Assembly (NCBI GenBank): GCA_027488495.1
Contig: JAIYBO010000123.1
Location: 1-13,814 of the forward strand
DNA from: Bacteroidota bacterium
GTDB lineage: Bacteria > Bacteroidota > Bacteroidia > NS11-12g > UBA955
Length of the DNA: 13,814 nucleotides
Direction of reading: 5' to 3'
Shown: piece by piece, positions 7,919 to 13,814 of the stretch
How positions within the stretch are numbered: the stretch's first letter is position 1
Layout of the letters: each line of letters opens with the position of its first letter
Position numbers and translations under genes: made by a program
The notes under the pieces: model-generated
Database searches by the model: none
The model's input: the letters and a program-made list of their open reading frames with translations, nothing else
What the model was told of the DNA's origin: nothing

Positions 7919-8107
7919 CTTGCAAAACAAGGCAATCCACTTCAATGTAACCAAATATTTTCTCCCTTCGATTTGTGGAAAACCATCCAAGAGTTTGCGA
8001 TATTGCGAGGCAAAAAAAAATATTTCAAATACAAAGCCACGAAAATTGTACTGCCATTGTCTAACTGTGGCAACAGGCATTTTTTAAGATGTGTTTAACG
8101 ATATCGA

Positions 8108-8647
8108 ATGACGGAAAAAGAATTGGTAGATGGATGCATTCGCGAGGATCGAATTTGCCAACGGGAGTTGTGGAATCGATACTCGAAAAAAATCATGTCG
8201 TTGTGTTTGAGATATTGTAACAGTCAAGAAGAAGCCGAAGACGCACTCATGGAAGCCTACGTAAAGATATACGATAACCTAGCAAAATTCAGATTCCAAA
8301 GTTCTTTGGAAACTTGGATGCGCAGGGTGGCTGTGAATTTGTGCATCAACAAAATTCGGGCGAGAAAGCACATTTGGTCGTCCATCACTGAAGATGAATA
8401 TCGGTTGGGTTACACAGATGACGCGTTCGACAATTTGCAAGTAGATCAAATCATGAAAATGGTGGAGGCTTTGCCGGTGGGATATCGTACCGTATTTAAC
8501 CTGTATGCGATTGAGGGATATTCTCACAAAGACATCGCCGACATGTTGGGTATCGACGAAGGAACCAGCAGGTCGCAATTTTCAAAAGCCCGCAAGGTGC
8601 TACAACAATCATTAGACAAAGCTGAAGGAGGTTCATTGGCTTCATAA
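8108..8647 (+). CDS. ECF-type RNA polymerase sigma factor
   Basis: This 179-residue group 4 sigma factor has only regions 2 and 4. Region 2 (about 10-88) contains QEEAEDALMEAYVKIYDNL (40-58), for core RNA polymerase binding, and ETWMRRVAVNLCINKIR (68-84), for -10 melting and recognition. Region 4 (about 118-168) contains LPVGYRTVFNLYAIEGYSHK (122-141), then DIADMLGIDEGTSRSQFSKA (142-161), the helix-turn-helix that reads the -35 element. Length is typical. There is no C-terminal extension and no SnoaL-like domain. The next gene starts 2 bp after its stop, so the two are coupled, and that gene's short basic N-terminus in front of a TM helix fits an anti-sigma role. The regulon is unknown. The gene is divergent from the GH3 fusion across 189 bp (7919-8107), where I see no gene and no strong promoter match. 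Confidence 0.95.
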   Translation: MTEKELVDGCIREDRICQRELWNRYSKKIMSLCLRYCNSQEEAEDALMEAYVKIYDNLAKFRFQSSLETWMRRVAVNLCINKIRARKHIWSSITEDEYRLGYTDDAFDNLQVDQIMKMVEALPVGYRTVFNLYAIEGYSHKDIADMLGIDEGTSRSQFSKARKVLQQSLDKAEGGSLAS

Positions 8648-8649
8648 TC

Positions 8650-10068
8650 ATGGAAAATCAAAGGTTACATACAGATTTGAGAAACAAACTCCATGATTTG
8701 GAATCCCCTTTCAACGATCGCGTTTCGTTTGAGGCGGTGATGGAAAAACGTGAACGTAAAAAACGTCGCGCCATCATTTGGATTCCTACTTTTGCCGTAG
8801 TTGCTGGGTTGTTTGTGATAGGTGGATTGGGCATGTTGTGGGTTTCAACGGATCAATCACCCGAAAAAGCCCCACAGATTACCCTTTCCAAATCTGTATA
8901 TAAGCCCAAGTTCGCTCAAAAGGGCACTTTGGATAAAACGCAGCACTTGACTTTGGGCGGAACTTCTGCCTCGTCGGAAACTGCATCACCCGAAATCGGA
9001 TCATCTGAATTCGCATCATCAATAGCCAGAAAGAGGGCTTCATCTTCGCGGGTTGTTAGGGTATCAAAAAATGAAACCGTATCGCCCGGATTTGAGATCC
9101 CTGAAATCGCATCGCCTGAAAGTACATCGCCGGAAAGTACATCGCTCAAATTTACATCGCCCGAAACACCCCAATCACCAGTGAAGGTGGCACAAGAAGA
9201 AACGTTGACAGCAAACGTTGCACCGAAAGAGGCGGTTCTTGTGTCCAATGAAGTCAATTTGCCTGCAGCTGCGCACCAAGATATGTTGTGCGATCCCCAA
9301 GGGTTGAAGTTGGTGGATATTGGTATTTCGGATCCGGAAAAAACGTACGTAGAAATTCCTGAAGGCGAATATGAAAGAAGTTGGGACCCTGAATTGCTCA
9401 AATCCAAATGGTATGTTGAGATGTCGGCCACTACTGGTAGTAAAGTGGTGATCAATTTCAATGAGGAGGATCGATTGAGCGTGTTGGGAAATATGTACCA
9501 TGCCAATTATCACGGTTTGATATTGAAAGATGTTGGCAGTGGTTTCATGTTGGGCGGTGGATTCAGCTATGGCGAATGGATTGGTAACGGTGAATGGAGA
9601 ACCAGGGAATTTGAGGAGCGCATGAAAATAGATACGTTTGATGTGGTTGTGATGATTCCTCCGGTGCAATCTGTGCGCGTGTACGATACCACTTACAGTC
9701 AGGTTCGGGTTGAGGAGATTGGGAAAATCAATTATCGCATCAACAAAATTGCCATCCCAATTGCGGTGAGATACAATTTCATGTTGGGTAAAATGTCTTG
9801 GCGATTGGGTGCACAAGTGAATCCCGGGATGACATTAAGGACCTCTGGAGATTTCTTCGGAAAAACAGAGTACATGCCCATTCAGCAGCAGCGCATGTTT
9901 ACTTTGGACATGAAGTTGGCCACGGGCCCAGCGATATCGGTTTATAAGGATTGGGTATTGATACTAGAGCCCAATATGATGTACCAAACCTTTAACGATC
10001 AGGTTGCCAAAAAGACGCGCGGAAAAACACTCACCGGATTTGGTGTAAGTGTATTGCACAGATTTTAA
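8650..10068 (+). CDS. putative dual-membrane-spanning anti-sigma factor (cytosolic stub, TM helix, long linker, outer-membrane beta-barrel)
   Basis: This 472-residue protein follows the sigma gene by 2 bp. Residues 1-40 are a charged cytosolic segment (RNKLHDLESPFNDRVSFEAV, then MEKRERKKRR) resembling the short sigma-binding stubs of Bacteroidota anti-sigma-like proteins. Residues 41-65 are one TM helix (AIIWIPTFAVVAGLFVIGGL onward), with basic residues on the cytosolic side. Residues 66-250 are a low-complexity Ser/Pro/Glu/Thr linker with tandem pentapeptides. Residues 254-472 alternate polar and hydrophobic residues in strand-sized blocks (GSGFMLGGGFSYGEW, KIAIPIAVRYNFML, MSWRLGAQVN, TGPAISVY) and end in GFGVSVLHRF with a terminal Phe, as outer-membrane barrels do. 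This matches the dual-membrane-spanning anti-sigma (Dma) family reported in Bacteroides thetaiotaomicron. The topology is read from sequence; the anti-sigma role is inferred from architecture and linkage. The alternative is a barrel protein with a retained membrane anchor and no sigma contact. Confidence 0.72.
   Translation: MENQRLHTDLRNKLHDLESPFNDRVSFEAVMEKRERKKRRAIIWIPTFAVVAGLFVIGGLGMLWVSTDQSPEKAPQITLSKSVYKPKFAQKGTLDKTQHLTLGGTSASSETASPEIGSSEFASSIARKRASSSRVVRVSKNETVSPGFEIPEIASPESTSPESTSLKFTSPETPQSPVKVAQEETLTANVAPKEAVLVSNEVNLPAAAHQDMLCDPQGLKLVDIGISDPEKTYVEIPEGEYERSWDPELLKSKWYVEMSATTGSKVVINFNEEDRLSVLGNMYHANYHGLILKDVGSGFMLGGGFSYGEWIGNGEWRTREFEERMKIDTFDVVVMIPPVQSVRVYDTTYSQVRVEEIGKINYRINKIAIPIAVRYNFMLGKMSWRLGAQVNPGMTLRTSGDFFGKTEYMPIQQQRMFTLDMKLATGPAISVYKDWVLILEPNMMYQTFNDQVAKKTRGKTLTGFGVSVLHRF
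9079..9168 (+). repeat. tandem 15-bp units encoding a degenerate (A/T)-S-P-E-x linker repeat
   Basis: Six in-frame 15-base units encode VSPGF, EIPEI, ASPES, TSPES, TSLKF and TSPET (residues 144-173 of the barrel/anti-sigma protein). The middle copies are near-identical in DNA (tcgcctgaaagt and tcgccggaaagt, each after an aca/gca codon). A more diverged three-unit block, ASPEI GSSEF ASSIA, lies at 8983-9027. The repeats sit in the predicted periplasmic linker and are of a kind that can change copy number by slippage without breaking frame. Confidence 0.75.
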
Positions 10069-10072
10069 TTGA

Positions 10073-10089
10073 GTGTAAATGTCTTACAC
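10073..10089. terminator. 6-bp perfect hairpin just after the barrel gene
   Basis: GTGTAA (10073-10078) and TTACAC (10084-10089) pair around a 5-base loop, starting 5 bases after the stop codon at 10068. There is no T tract afterwards. It may contribute to transcription ending for the sigma/barrel operon together with the larger inverted repeat next to it. Confidence 0.3.
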
Positions 10090-10093
10090 GCGT

Positions 10094-10149
10094 TTGGAAC
10101 GAATTGAACCATTTCGTTTCAACGAAAAGATTAAACCGTTTCGTTCCAA
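10094..10149. terminator. nested inverted repeats between convergent barrel gene and ilvE (candidate bidirectional terminator)
   Basis: TTGGAACGAA (10094-10103) and TTCGTTCCAA (10140-10149) are perfect 10-base arms. Inside them lies a second perfect pair, TTTCGTT (10112-10118) and AACGAAA (10121-10127). The right outer arm lies within the last codons of ilvE, which stops at 10131-10133. GAACCATTTCGTTTC and AAACCGTTTCGTTCC also form an imperfect direct repeat (12 of 15). Structure at a convergent junction suggests a shared terminator, but the stems are not GC-rich and no U run follows, so a protein-binding site is also possible. Confidence 0.4.
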
Positions 10150-11192
10150 CCAAAAATGTCTTCTGCTTCGCCAAGACGAATCGCATCGAGCCATTGTTTG
10201 ATGGCATCAGATACTTCGGTATTTCCTTGGTCTAAAACTTCATGATAATTGGATTGATGGCCAAAGCCCTGAATTCGAATCAAGGTAGCCGCGGTTCCGG
10301 TGATGAAAATCTCGTGAAGTTCCCCAGCTTGTAAACGTTCAATCAGTTCCAATACGGATAATTCACGTTCAATGACTGAGTGACCTAATTCTCTCAAGCC
10401 TTGGATAACACTGTCGCGCGTGATGCCCGCCAACAAGGTATTGCCCAATTTGGGTGTGATGATTTCGTTGTTGAAAACGGCAAACATGTTTGTGGTTCCG
10501 GTTTCTTCCACCAAGGTGTGGGTGAGGGGGTCGGTCCATAAAACTTGGTCGTAGCCTTCGTTTTGTGCTCTTTGTGTGGGGTACATGGCAGCGCCATAAT
10601 TGCCTGCGCATTTGGTGAATCCCACGCCGCCGGGTGCAGCACGGCTAAATTCTTCTTCCACTTTGATTTTGAGTGCCTTTGTGTAGTAAGGGCCTACCGG
10701 ACAGCAAAAAATGCAGAATGTGTATGTTTCTGAAGGTTTTACACCGATGAAATCGTCTGTGGCGAACATATAAGGGCGGATGTATAAAGACCCACCTTCA
10801 GTTTTCGGAATCCAATTGGCGTCTAAAGCAACCAGTGCTTTGAGGCCGTCCATGAACAATTCTTCAGGGATCACAGGCATCACCATGCGTTCTGCAGATC
10901 GATTCAATCGCTTCCAATTTTCTCGCGGTCTGAACAACAATGGCTCACCCGTTTTTTTATTGGCGAAGGCTTTCATTCCCTCGAAAATGGATTGTCCGTA
11001 GTGGATTGCGCTAGTGGCTGGACTCAAGCTAAGCGGGCCATAGGGTACAATTCTGGGGTTCACCCATTCACTGCCATTCCAGTCGGCCAAAAACATGTGA
11101 TCAGTAAAAATTTTGCCAAATCCAATATTTTCTGGATCGAATTGCTGAATTCTACTATTTTGTGTTTTTTCAATCGTAATTTCGAAACTCAT
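10131..11192 (-). CDS. ilvE: branched-chain amino acid aminotransferase
   Basis: This 353-residue cytosolic PLP enzyme carries out the last step of Val, Leu and Ile synthesis and the first step of their breakdown, exchanging amino groups with 2-oxoglutarate. Motifs: HYGQSIFEGMKAF (64-76), FRPRENWKRLNRSAERM (87-103), LYIRPYMFATDDFIGV (136-151), the catalytic Lys194 in FTKCAGNYGAAMYPTQ, VEETGTTNMF (228-237) with the PLP-contacting Glu230, and LAGITRDSVI (254-263). Length and these blocks fit the longer BCAT-type group (as in mitochondrial/plastid enzymes) rather than the roughly 310-residue E. coli IlvE. The start at 11192 (MSFEITIEKT) is preferred over an in-frame ATG 25 codons upstream, which would read through the divergent gene's start. 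It is separated by 31 bp from the divergent gene at 11224 and is convergent with the barrel gene. Confidence 0.95.
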   Translation of the reverse strand: MSFEITIEKTQNSRIQQFDPENIGFGKIFTDHMFLADWNGSEWVNPRIVPYGPLSLSPATSAIHYGQSIFEGMKAFANKKTGEPLLFRPRENWKRLNRSAERMVMPVIPEELFMDGLKALVALDANWIPKTEGGSLYIRPYMFATDDFIGVKPSETYTFCIFCCPVGPYYTKALKIKVEEEFSRAAPGGVGFTKCAGNYGAAMYPTQRAQNEGYDQVLWTDPLTHTLVEETGTTNMFAVFNNEIITPKLGNTLLAGITRDSVIQGLRELGHSVIERELSVLELIERLQAGELHEIFITGTAATLIRIQGFGHQSNYHEVLDQGNTEVSDAIKQWLDAIRLGEAEDIFGWNETV

Positions 11193-11198
11193 CTTGCA

Positions 11199-11206
11199 CA
11201 AAATTA
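11199..11206 (-). promoter_or_regulatory. -7 promoter element candidate for ilvE, very close to the start codon
   Basis: On the minus strand, 11206 to 11199 reads TAATTTTG, a full match to TAnnTTTG. A TTG at 11224-11222 lies 15 bp upstream, shorter than the usual spacing. If used, transcription would begin within a few bases of the ATG at 11192, giving a leaderless or nearly leaderless mRNA. If that is wrong, the promoter lies further up inside the divergent gene. Confidence 0.33.
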
Positions 11207-11223
11207 AATCAATTTCATTCCCA

Positions 11224-11838
11224 ATGTCAGAAAAACACCAATTTGTTGATAATCCGCTGCTCCTCACTGATTTGTTTTCAAAGGGGGTTTACTATTTTGT
11301 AGAAGCTACTGAAGTATCTCCGGTGGGTGCACAACAAGTTGATGGTGAATCAATATCAGAAGTGATAGATAGTGCCAATGGTGCTATGATGCCCCCTGCG
11401 GAAAGCGATATTTCCACGAAAAAAGGGGAAGAAATTTTATCGGAAATCAACCCAAATGAAGAAGAAATGATTAGCCTAACATTGATCAATATGTTTTTTG
11501 ACGATGCAGACCAACAGTGGGATACGAATGTGGAAGCATCGTACCATAAGTTGATGTCTGCACTGAAAGTGAATCAAGAGCCTATTATACCGGAGGATAT
11601 TGAGAAAATGTTGCTGCATCAAACCGATGCTTACGAGCCATCTTTGCAGGGTGATCGATTGTCGCCCATCATTTTTATTTGGTCTGATAGGGAAATTCAG
11701 AATGTGCCAAATTTGTACAAGGCAAAGCCAACAGAAAAAGGGATTATGTTGAGATTTCCATCTTTTCAAAGCATGTGTTTAGACGTTGAAAAGAAGAAAA
11801 TGGTTTGGCAAACGATGAAGCAAGTATTGAAATTTTAA
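11224..11838 (+). CDS. uncharacterised 204-residue acidic protein; remote resemblance to a DNA polymerase III psi-like layout
   Basis: I do not recognise a family with confidence. The start at 11224 (MSEKHQFVDNPLLLTDLF) is preferred; an in-frame ATG at 11194 would add 10 residues and abut the ilvE start. Seen: an N-terminal hydrophobic segment (NPLLLTDLFSKGVYYFVEA, 10-28), an acidic, probably flexible middle (35-85) ending in NPNEEEMISLTLINMFFDD, a predicted helical region (95-135), a hydrophobic beta strand SPIIFIWSD (147-155), and a C-terminal block GIMLRFPSFQSMCLDVEKKK (173-192) followed by MVWQTMKQVLKF. There is no signal peptide or TM segment, so it is probably cytosolic. The ending (P-S-x-x-x-M, spacer, K-x-x-x-W-x-x-M) and the N-terminal LL-x-x-LF-x-x-x-VY pattern recall HolD (psi) proteins, which carry similar N- and C-terminal blocks. 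That is a weak inference by eye. No partner gene is adjacent on the same strand. Confidence 0.75.
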   Translation: MSEKHQFVDNPLLLTDLFSKGVYYFVEATEVSPVGAQQVDGESISEVIDSANGAMMPPAESDISTKKGEEILSEINPNEEEMISLTLINMFFDDADQQWDTNVEASYHKLMSALKVNQEPIIPEDIEKMLLHQTDAYEPSLQGDRLSPIIFIWSDREIQNVPNLYKAKPTEKGIMLRFPSFQSMCLDVEKKKMVWQTMKQVLKF

Positions 11839-11931
11839 ATAATGTAATTTTTCTTGGCGATGATGCTTCGCATTGTGCAAAAGCGGGGTCTAACGATTAT
11901 GCAAGTAAGCGGTGGTTTTACAAAGCACTTT

Positions 11932-11960
11932 TTTGCGATAAATGCAAAAAATAATGTTTG
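11932..11960 (+). promoter_or_regulatory. Bacteroidota-type promoter candidate for the surface-protein gene
   Basis: TTTG at 11932-11935 is followed after 17 bases by AATGTTTG at 11953-11960, a 7-of-8 match to TAnnTTTG. Transcription would begin near 11965, leaving an AT-rich leader of about 30 bases with no Shine-Dalgarno sequence, as is usual in the phylum. The rest of the gap between genes (11839-11998) shows no tRNA, no ORF and no strong terminator. Confidence 0.42.
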
Positions 11961-11998
11961 TAACTCACTATGAACTAATTTAATTTCGTAAAATCGGT

Positions 11999-13814
11999 AT
12001 GGTAAAAATAAACTCCAATTGGATCACGATCGCTAGGCTAAAATCCTTGTTTTTAATTCTTGGTTTTTTGTTGTGTTCGTTGGGTGCTAAAGCGGATCAC
12101 GTAATGGGCTCAGATATGGGCTATCAATGTTTGGGTGGTGGTAAGTATAAGTTAATTATTAAATTTTATAGGGATTGTAGGGGTGCAAGTGCGCCGCCGT
12201 CTTGGAGTTTGCTGTATTGGTATGCTGGTAACAACCAAGGTCAATCTACCTCTCGATATTCAATCTCAATGTCGCGTGTAGGGATTCGTGATATCACACC
12301 CCGCTGCTCTACTGCAAGCAGTCCATGTAGTCCTCAAAACACCAGTTACACGGGTGATGGGGTGGAAGAACATACCTATGAGGCAAACATAGATATTTCA
12401 AAATCTCCGTTTACGGGTGTGGGTTTGGGTACTACCTATTGCGACTTGACTTTTGCCTATAACCAATGTTGTAGAAACGCGGCAATTACTACAGGAGCCA
12501 CTTGGGCGGATTTTTGGACAACGGCAACGATCAATGTTTGTAACGTAAATAAAATGAAAGGGAAGTGTAATACTTCACCACAATTATCAAACGTGCCTGT
12601 GGGATATGCTTGTTGTAACCAAGCGTATTTCTACAACAATGGAGCCATTGATACGGTAGATTATGATTCCATTTCCTATCGAATGGTGCCGGCATTGGCG
12701 GGTGTGCCCAACACATCAGTGCCATATTCAAGTCCGTTTTCCTCACAGTATCCATTAACGCCCTATTGTGTTCCACCCACAACCATCAAATGTGCGCCCA
12801 ATACCAAAACCAAACCCCCAAGAGGATTTTTTATGGATACAGGTACGGGAGATTTGATTTTTACACCCACCAAATGTGATGAAGTGGCTGTATTGGTTAT
12901 GGAAATGACGGAATGGCGGCGGGATACCAACAATGTTTGGCGGTGGGTAGGTAAAACGCGGCGGGATATGCAGATTGTGGTCAAAGACGATTGTGGTTAC
13001 AACAAAGCACCCACAATCGATGGCCCATATTCCTACAAAGTCTGTGAGGGGGAAACCATCAAGTTTAAGGTGCAATCGGACGATGAAACATTCTCGCCCT
13101 ATCAAACGGTCCCAGATACCACAAATTTAAAATGGAACAAAGGTATCCCAGGTGCCAAGTTTACTGTTGCGAGTAAAAATGATTGGCCAGAAAAACGCAA
13201 GGCATACGCCGATTTTGAGTGGACACCTTCAGTGGGGATGGCCTCGGATGTTGCGTATTCATTTACAGTAACTGTAAACGATGAACACTGTCCAAAACCA
13301 TCCATCTCCATTAGAAGTTTTAAAGTAAAAGTAAACCCAAGGGCATTTTCAACCCGCAAATACACCAATTTGAAGTGTGGCAAATTTGCGATGTCTGCCC
13401 AGGTGAGTGCAACATTTAAAGGTGTTCCACAGTTTAAATGGAGTGTGAGAGATAGCTTGGGGTCAAATGAGATTTTCTACAGCACCAAGAAATCAGATAC
13501 CATGATTTTCTATCGCGGCGGTAAGTACATCGTTGTACATACCGTGAACAACAGCGATAACTGTCCAACCATTTACAGGGATACCGTGATCATACCTGAT
13601 CCCCCGCAAGTTGTGATGGCCGATGCAGATACTTTTGCTTGTTTCGGTACAACCATGAAATTGAAGGCGAATGTGTTGTTTGGTAAGCCCAATTATAAAT
13701 ACTATTGGACGCGTATTGTAAAAGATACAGGTACCAAATCTCCATGGAAATCAGAATACCACATTTCTGGCGATACAATGGGTGATTTGAGTATTCCCAA
13801 CATCAACAGGGATT
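11999..13814 (+). CDS. large secreted Cys-rich surface protein, gliding-motility/T9SS-associated type, 5' part only
   Basis: The frame is open from ATG 11999 through the right edge: 605 residues with no stop, so the gene continues outside. It starts with a Sec signal peptide (MVKINSNWITIARLKSLFLI, 1-20; hydrophobic to 31; likely cleaved after AKA at 32). Residues 33-335 form a Cys-rich module with 15 cysteines: DHVMGSDMGYQCLGGGKYKL (33-52), IIKFYRDCRG (53-62), YNQCCRNAAI (154-163), VGYACCNQAYFYNN (201-214). That opening is familiar from Bacteroidota proteins whose far C-terminus bears the gliding-motility-associated/T9SS type B sorting domain. Next comes an immunoglobulin/cadherin-like segment (338-447: VCEGETIKFKV ... 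WTP ... YSFTVTVNDEHCP), then PKD-like repeats (450-535, 537 onward). An in-frame stop at 11981-11983 leaves 11999 as the first ATG. Surface location and T9SS export are inferred; the sorting domain is outside the window. Confidence 0.85.
   Translation, partial: MVKINSNWITIARLKSLFLILGFLLCSLGAKADHVMGSDMGYQCLGGGKYKLIIKFYRDCRGASAPPSWSLLYWYAGNNQGQSTSRYSISMSRVGIRDITPRCSTASSPCSPQNTSYTGDGVEEHTYEANIDISKSPFTGVGLGTTYCDLTFAYNQCCRNAAITTGATWADFWTTATINVCNVNKMKGKCNTSPQLSNVPVGYACCNQAYFYNNGAIDTVDYDSISYRMVPALAGVPNTSVPYSSPFSSQYPLTPYCVPPTTIKCAPNTKTKPPRGFFMDTGTGDLIFTPTKCDEVAVLVMEMTEWRRDTNNVWRWVGKTRRDMQIVVKDDCGYNKAPTIDGPYSYKVCEGETIKFKVQSDDETFSPYQTVPDTTNLKWNKGIPGAKFTVASKNDWPEKRKAYADFEWTPSVGMASDVAYSFTVTVNDEHCPKPSISIRSFKVKVNPRAFSTRKYTNLKCGKFAMSAQVSATFKGVPQFKWSVRDSLGSNEIFYSTKKSDTMIFYRGGKYIVVHTVNNSDNCPTIYRDTVIIPDPPQVVMADADTFACFGTTMKLKANVLFGKPNYKYYWTRIVKDTGTKSPWKSEYHISGDTMGDLSIPNINRD

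Noticed and set aside
8036..8071. GCCAC...GTGGC inverted repeat upstream of the sigma gene, considered as an operator
   Set aside because: Arms are only five bases with a 26-base spacer; expected by chance in a gap of this size.
7919..8080. N-terminal extension of the GH3 fusion by 54 codons
   Set aside because: A normal signal peptide begins at 7918. The extension is unlike any exported leader and would bury the signal peptide.
8916..9506. A 196-residue minus-strand open frame with repeated SGD motifs, opposite the barrel/anti-sigma gene
   Set aside because: The SGD repeats are the antisense reading of the 15-bp linker repeats on the plus strand. It lies wholly inside a gene whose domains make sense and shows no family motif of its own.
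11851..11873. Small stem-loop-like sequence (GATGC TTC GCATT) after the 11224 gene
   Set aside because: Only about four Watson-Crick pairs plus wobbles, with no T tract on either strand. Too weak to call a terminator.
12065..12095. Lipoprotein signal in the surface protein (Cys26 after FLL)
   Set aside because: The residues before Cys do not fit a lipobox (Leu at -1 instead of Gly/Ala/Ser), and a better signal peptidase I site, AKA before Asp33, follows.
12531..13778. Several minus-strand open frames of 62-116 codons at the right end
   Set aside because: They lie opposite a continuous plus-strand frame with a signal peptide and recognisable domains. None shows family features.
1..13814. Search by eye for tRNA, rRNA, CRISPR array, insertion sequence, riboswitch or integration site
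   Set aside because: No T-loop-like GGTTCGA with acceptor pairing in the gaps, no regularly spaced identical repeats, no transposase or integrase motifs, and no gap long enough for a typical riboswitch with a supporting core. The window looks like stable chromosome.

Overview
The window looks like a chromosomal segment from a Bacteroidota bacterium, most likely Flavobacteriia-like. The evidence is the gene content: an etfB-etfA-bifunctional nuclease cluster, a GH3/beta-lactamase-fold fusion exoenzyme, an ECF sigma factor paired with an inner-membrane/beta-barrel protein, and a large Cys-rich surface protein of the gliding/T9SS-associated kind. Start codons lack clear Shine-Dalgarno sequences, and there are several matches to the Bacteroidota -7 promoter element TAnnTTTG. 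I could not run a database search, so placement below phylum is inference.

Layout. (1) 1-285, plus: 3' end of the proline-catabolic P5C dehydrogenase gene. (2) 287-3453, minus: a tight four-gene run read as etfB - etfA - DUF151/UVR nuclease - class IV aminotransferase (gaps of 1, 21 and 10 bp), probably one operon. (3) 3546-4895, plus: mpl, a murein-peptide recycling ligase, whose 3' end overlaps the convergent gene by 28 bp. (4) 4868-7918, minus: a secreted NagZ-like GH3 glucosaminidase fused to a beta-lactamase-fold serine hydrolase. (5) 8108-10068, plus: an ECF sigma factor and, 2 bp downstream, a protein with a short basic cytosolic N-terminus, one TM helix, a long repeat-bearing periplasmic linker and a C-terminal outer-membrane barrel. 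(6) 10131-11192, minus: ilvE. (7) 11224-11838, plus: an uncharacterised 204-residue protein. (8) 11999-13814, plus: the first 605 residues of a large secreted surface protein that runs off the window.

How they work together. Two groupings stand out. Mpl and the GH3-serine hydrolase fusion form a murein-recycling pair: the fusion could strip both GlcNAc and stem peptide from muropeptides in the periplasm, and Mpl would put the peptide back on UDP-MurNAc in the cytosol. The sigma factor and its partner have the architecture of the dual-membrane-spanning anti-sigma (Dma) systems described in Bacteroides, in which one polypeptide links the outer membrane to a cytosolic sigma factor. The sigma gene is divergent from the murein enzyme, which suggests, without proving, an envelope-related regulon.

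No tRNA, rRNA, CRISPR array, insertion sequence or riboswitch was seen, and no stretch over 300 bases lacks a gene. The most interesting locus is 8108-10068.
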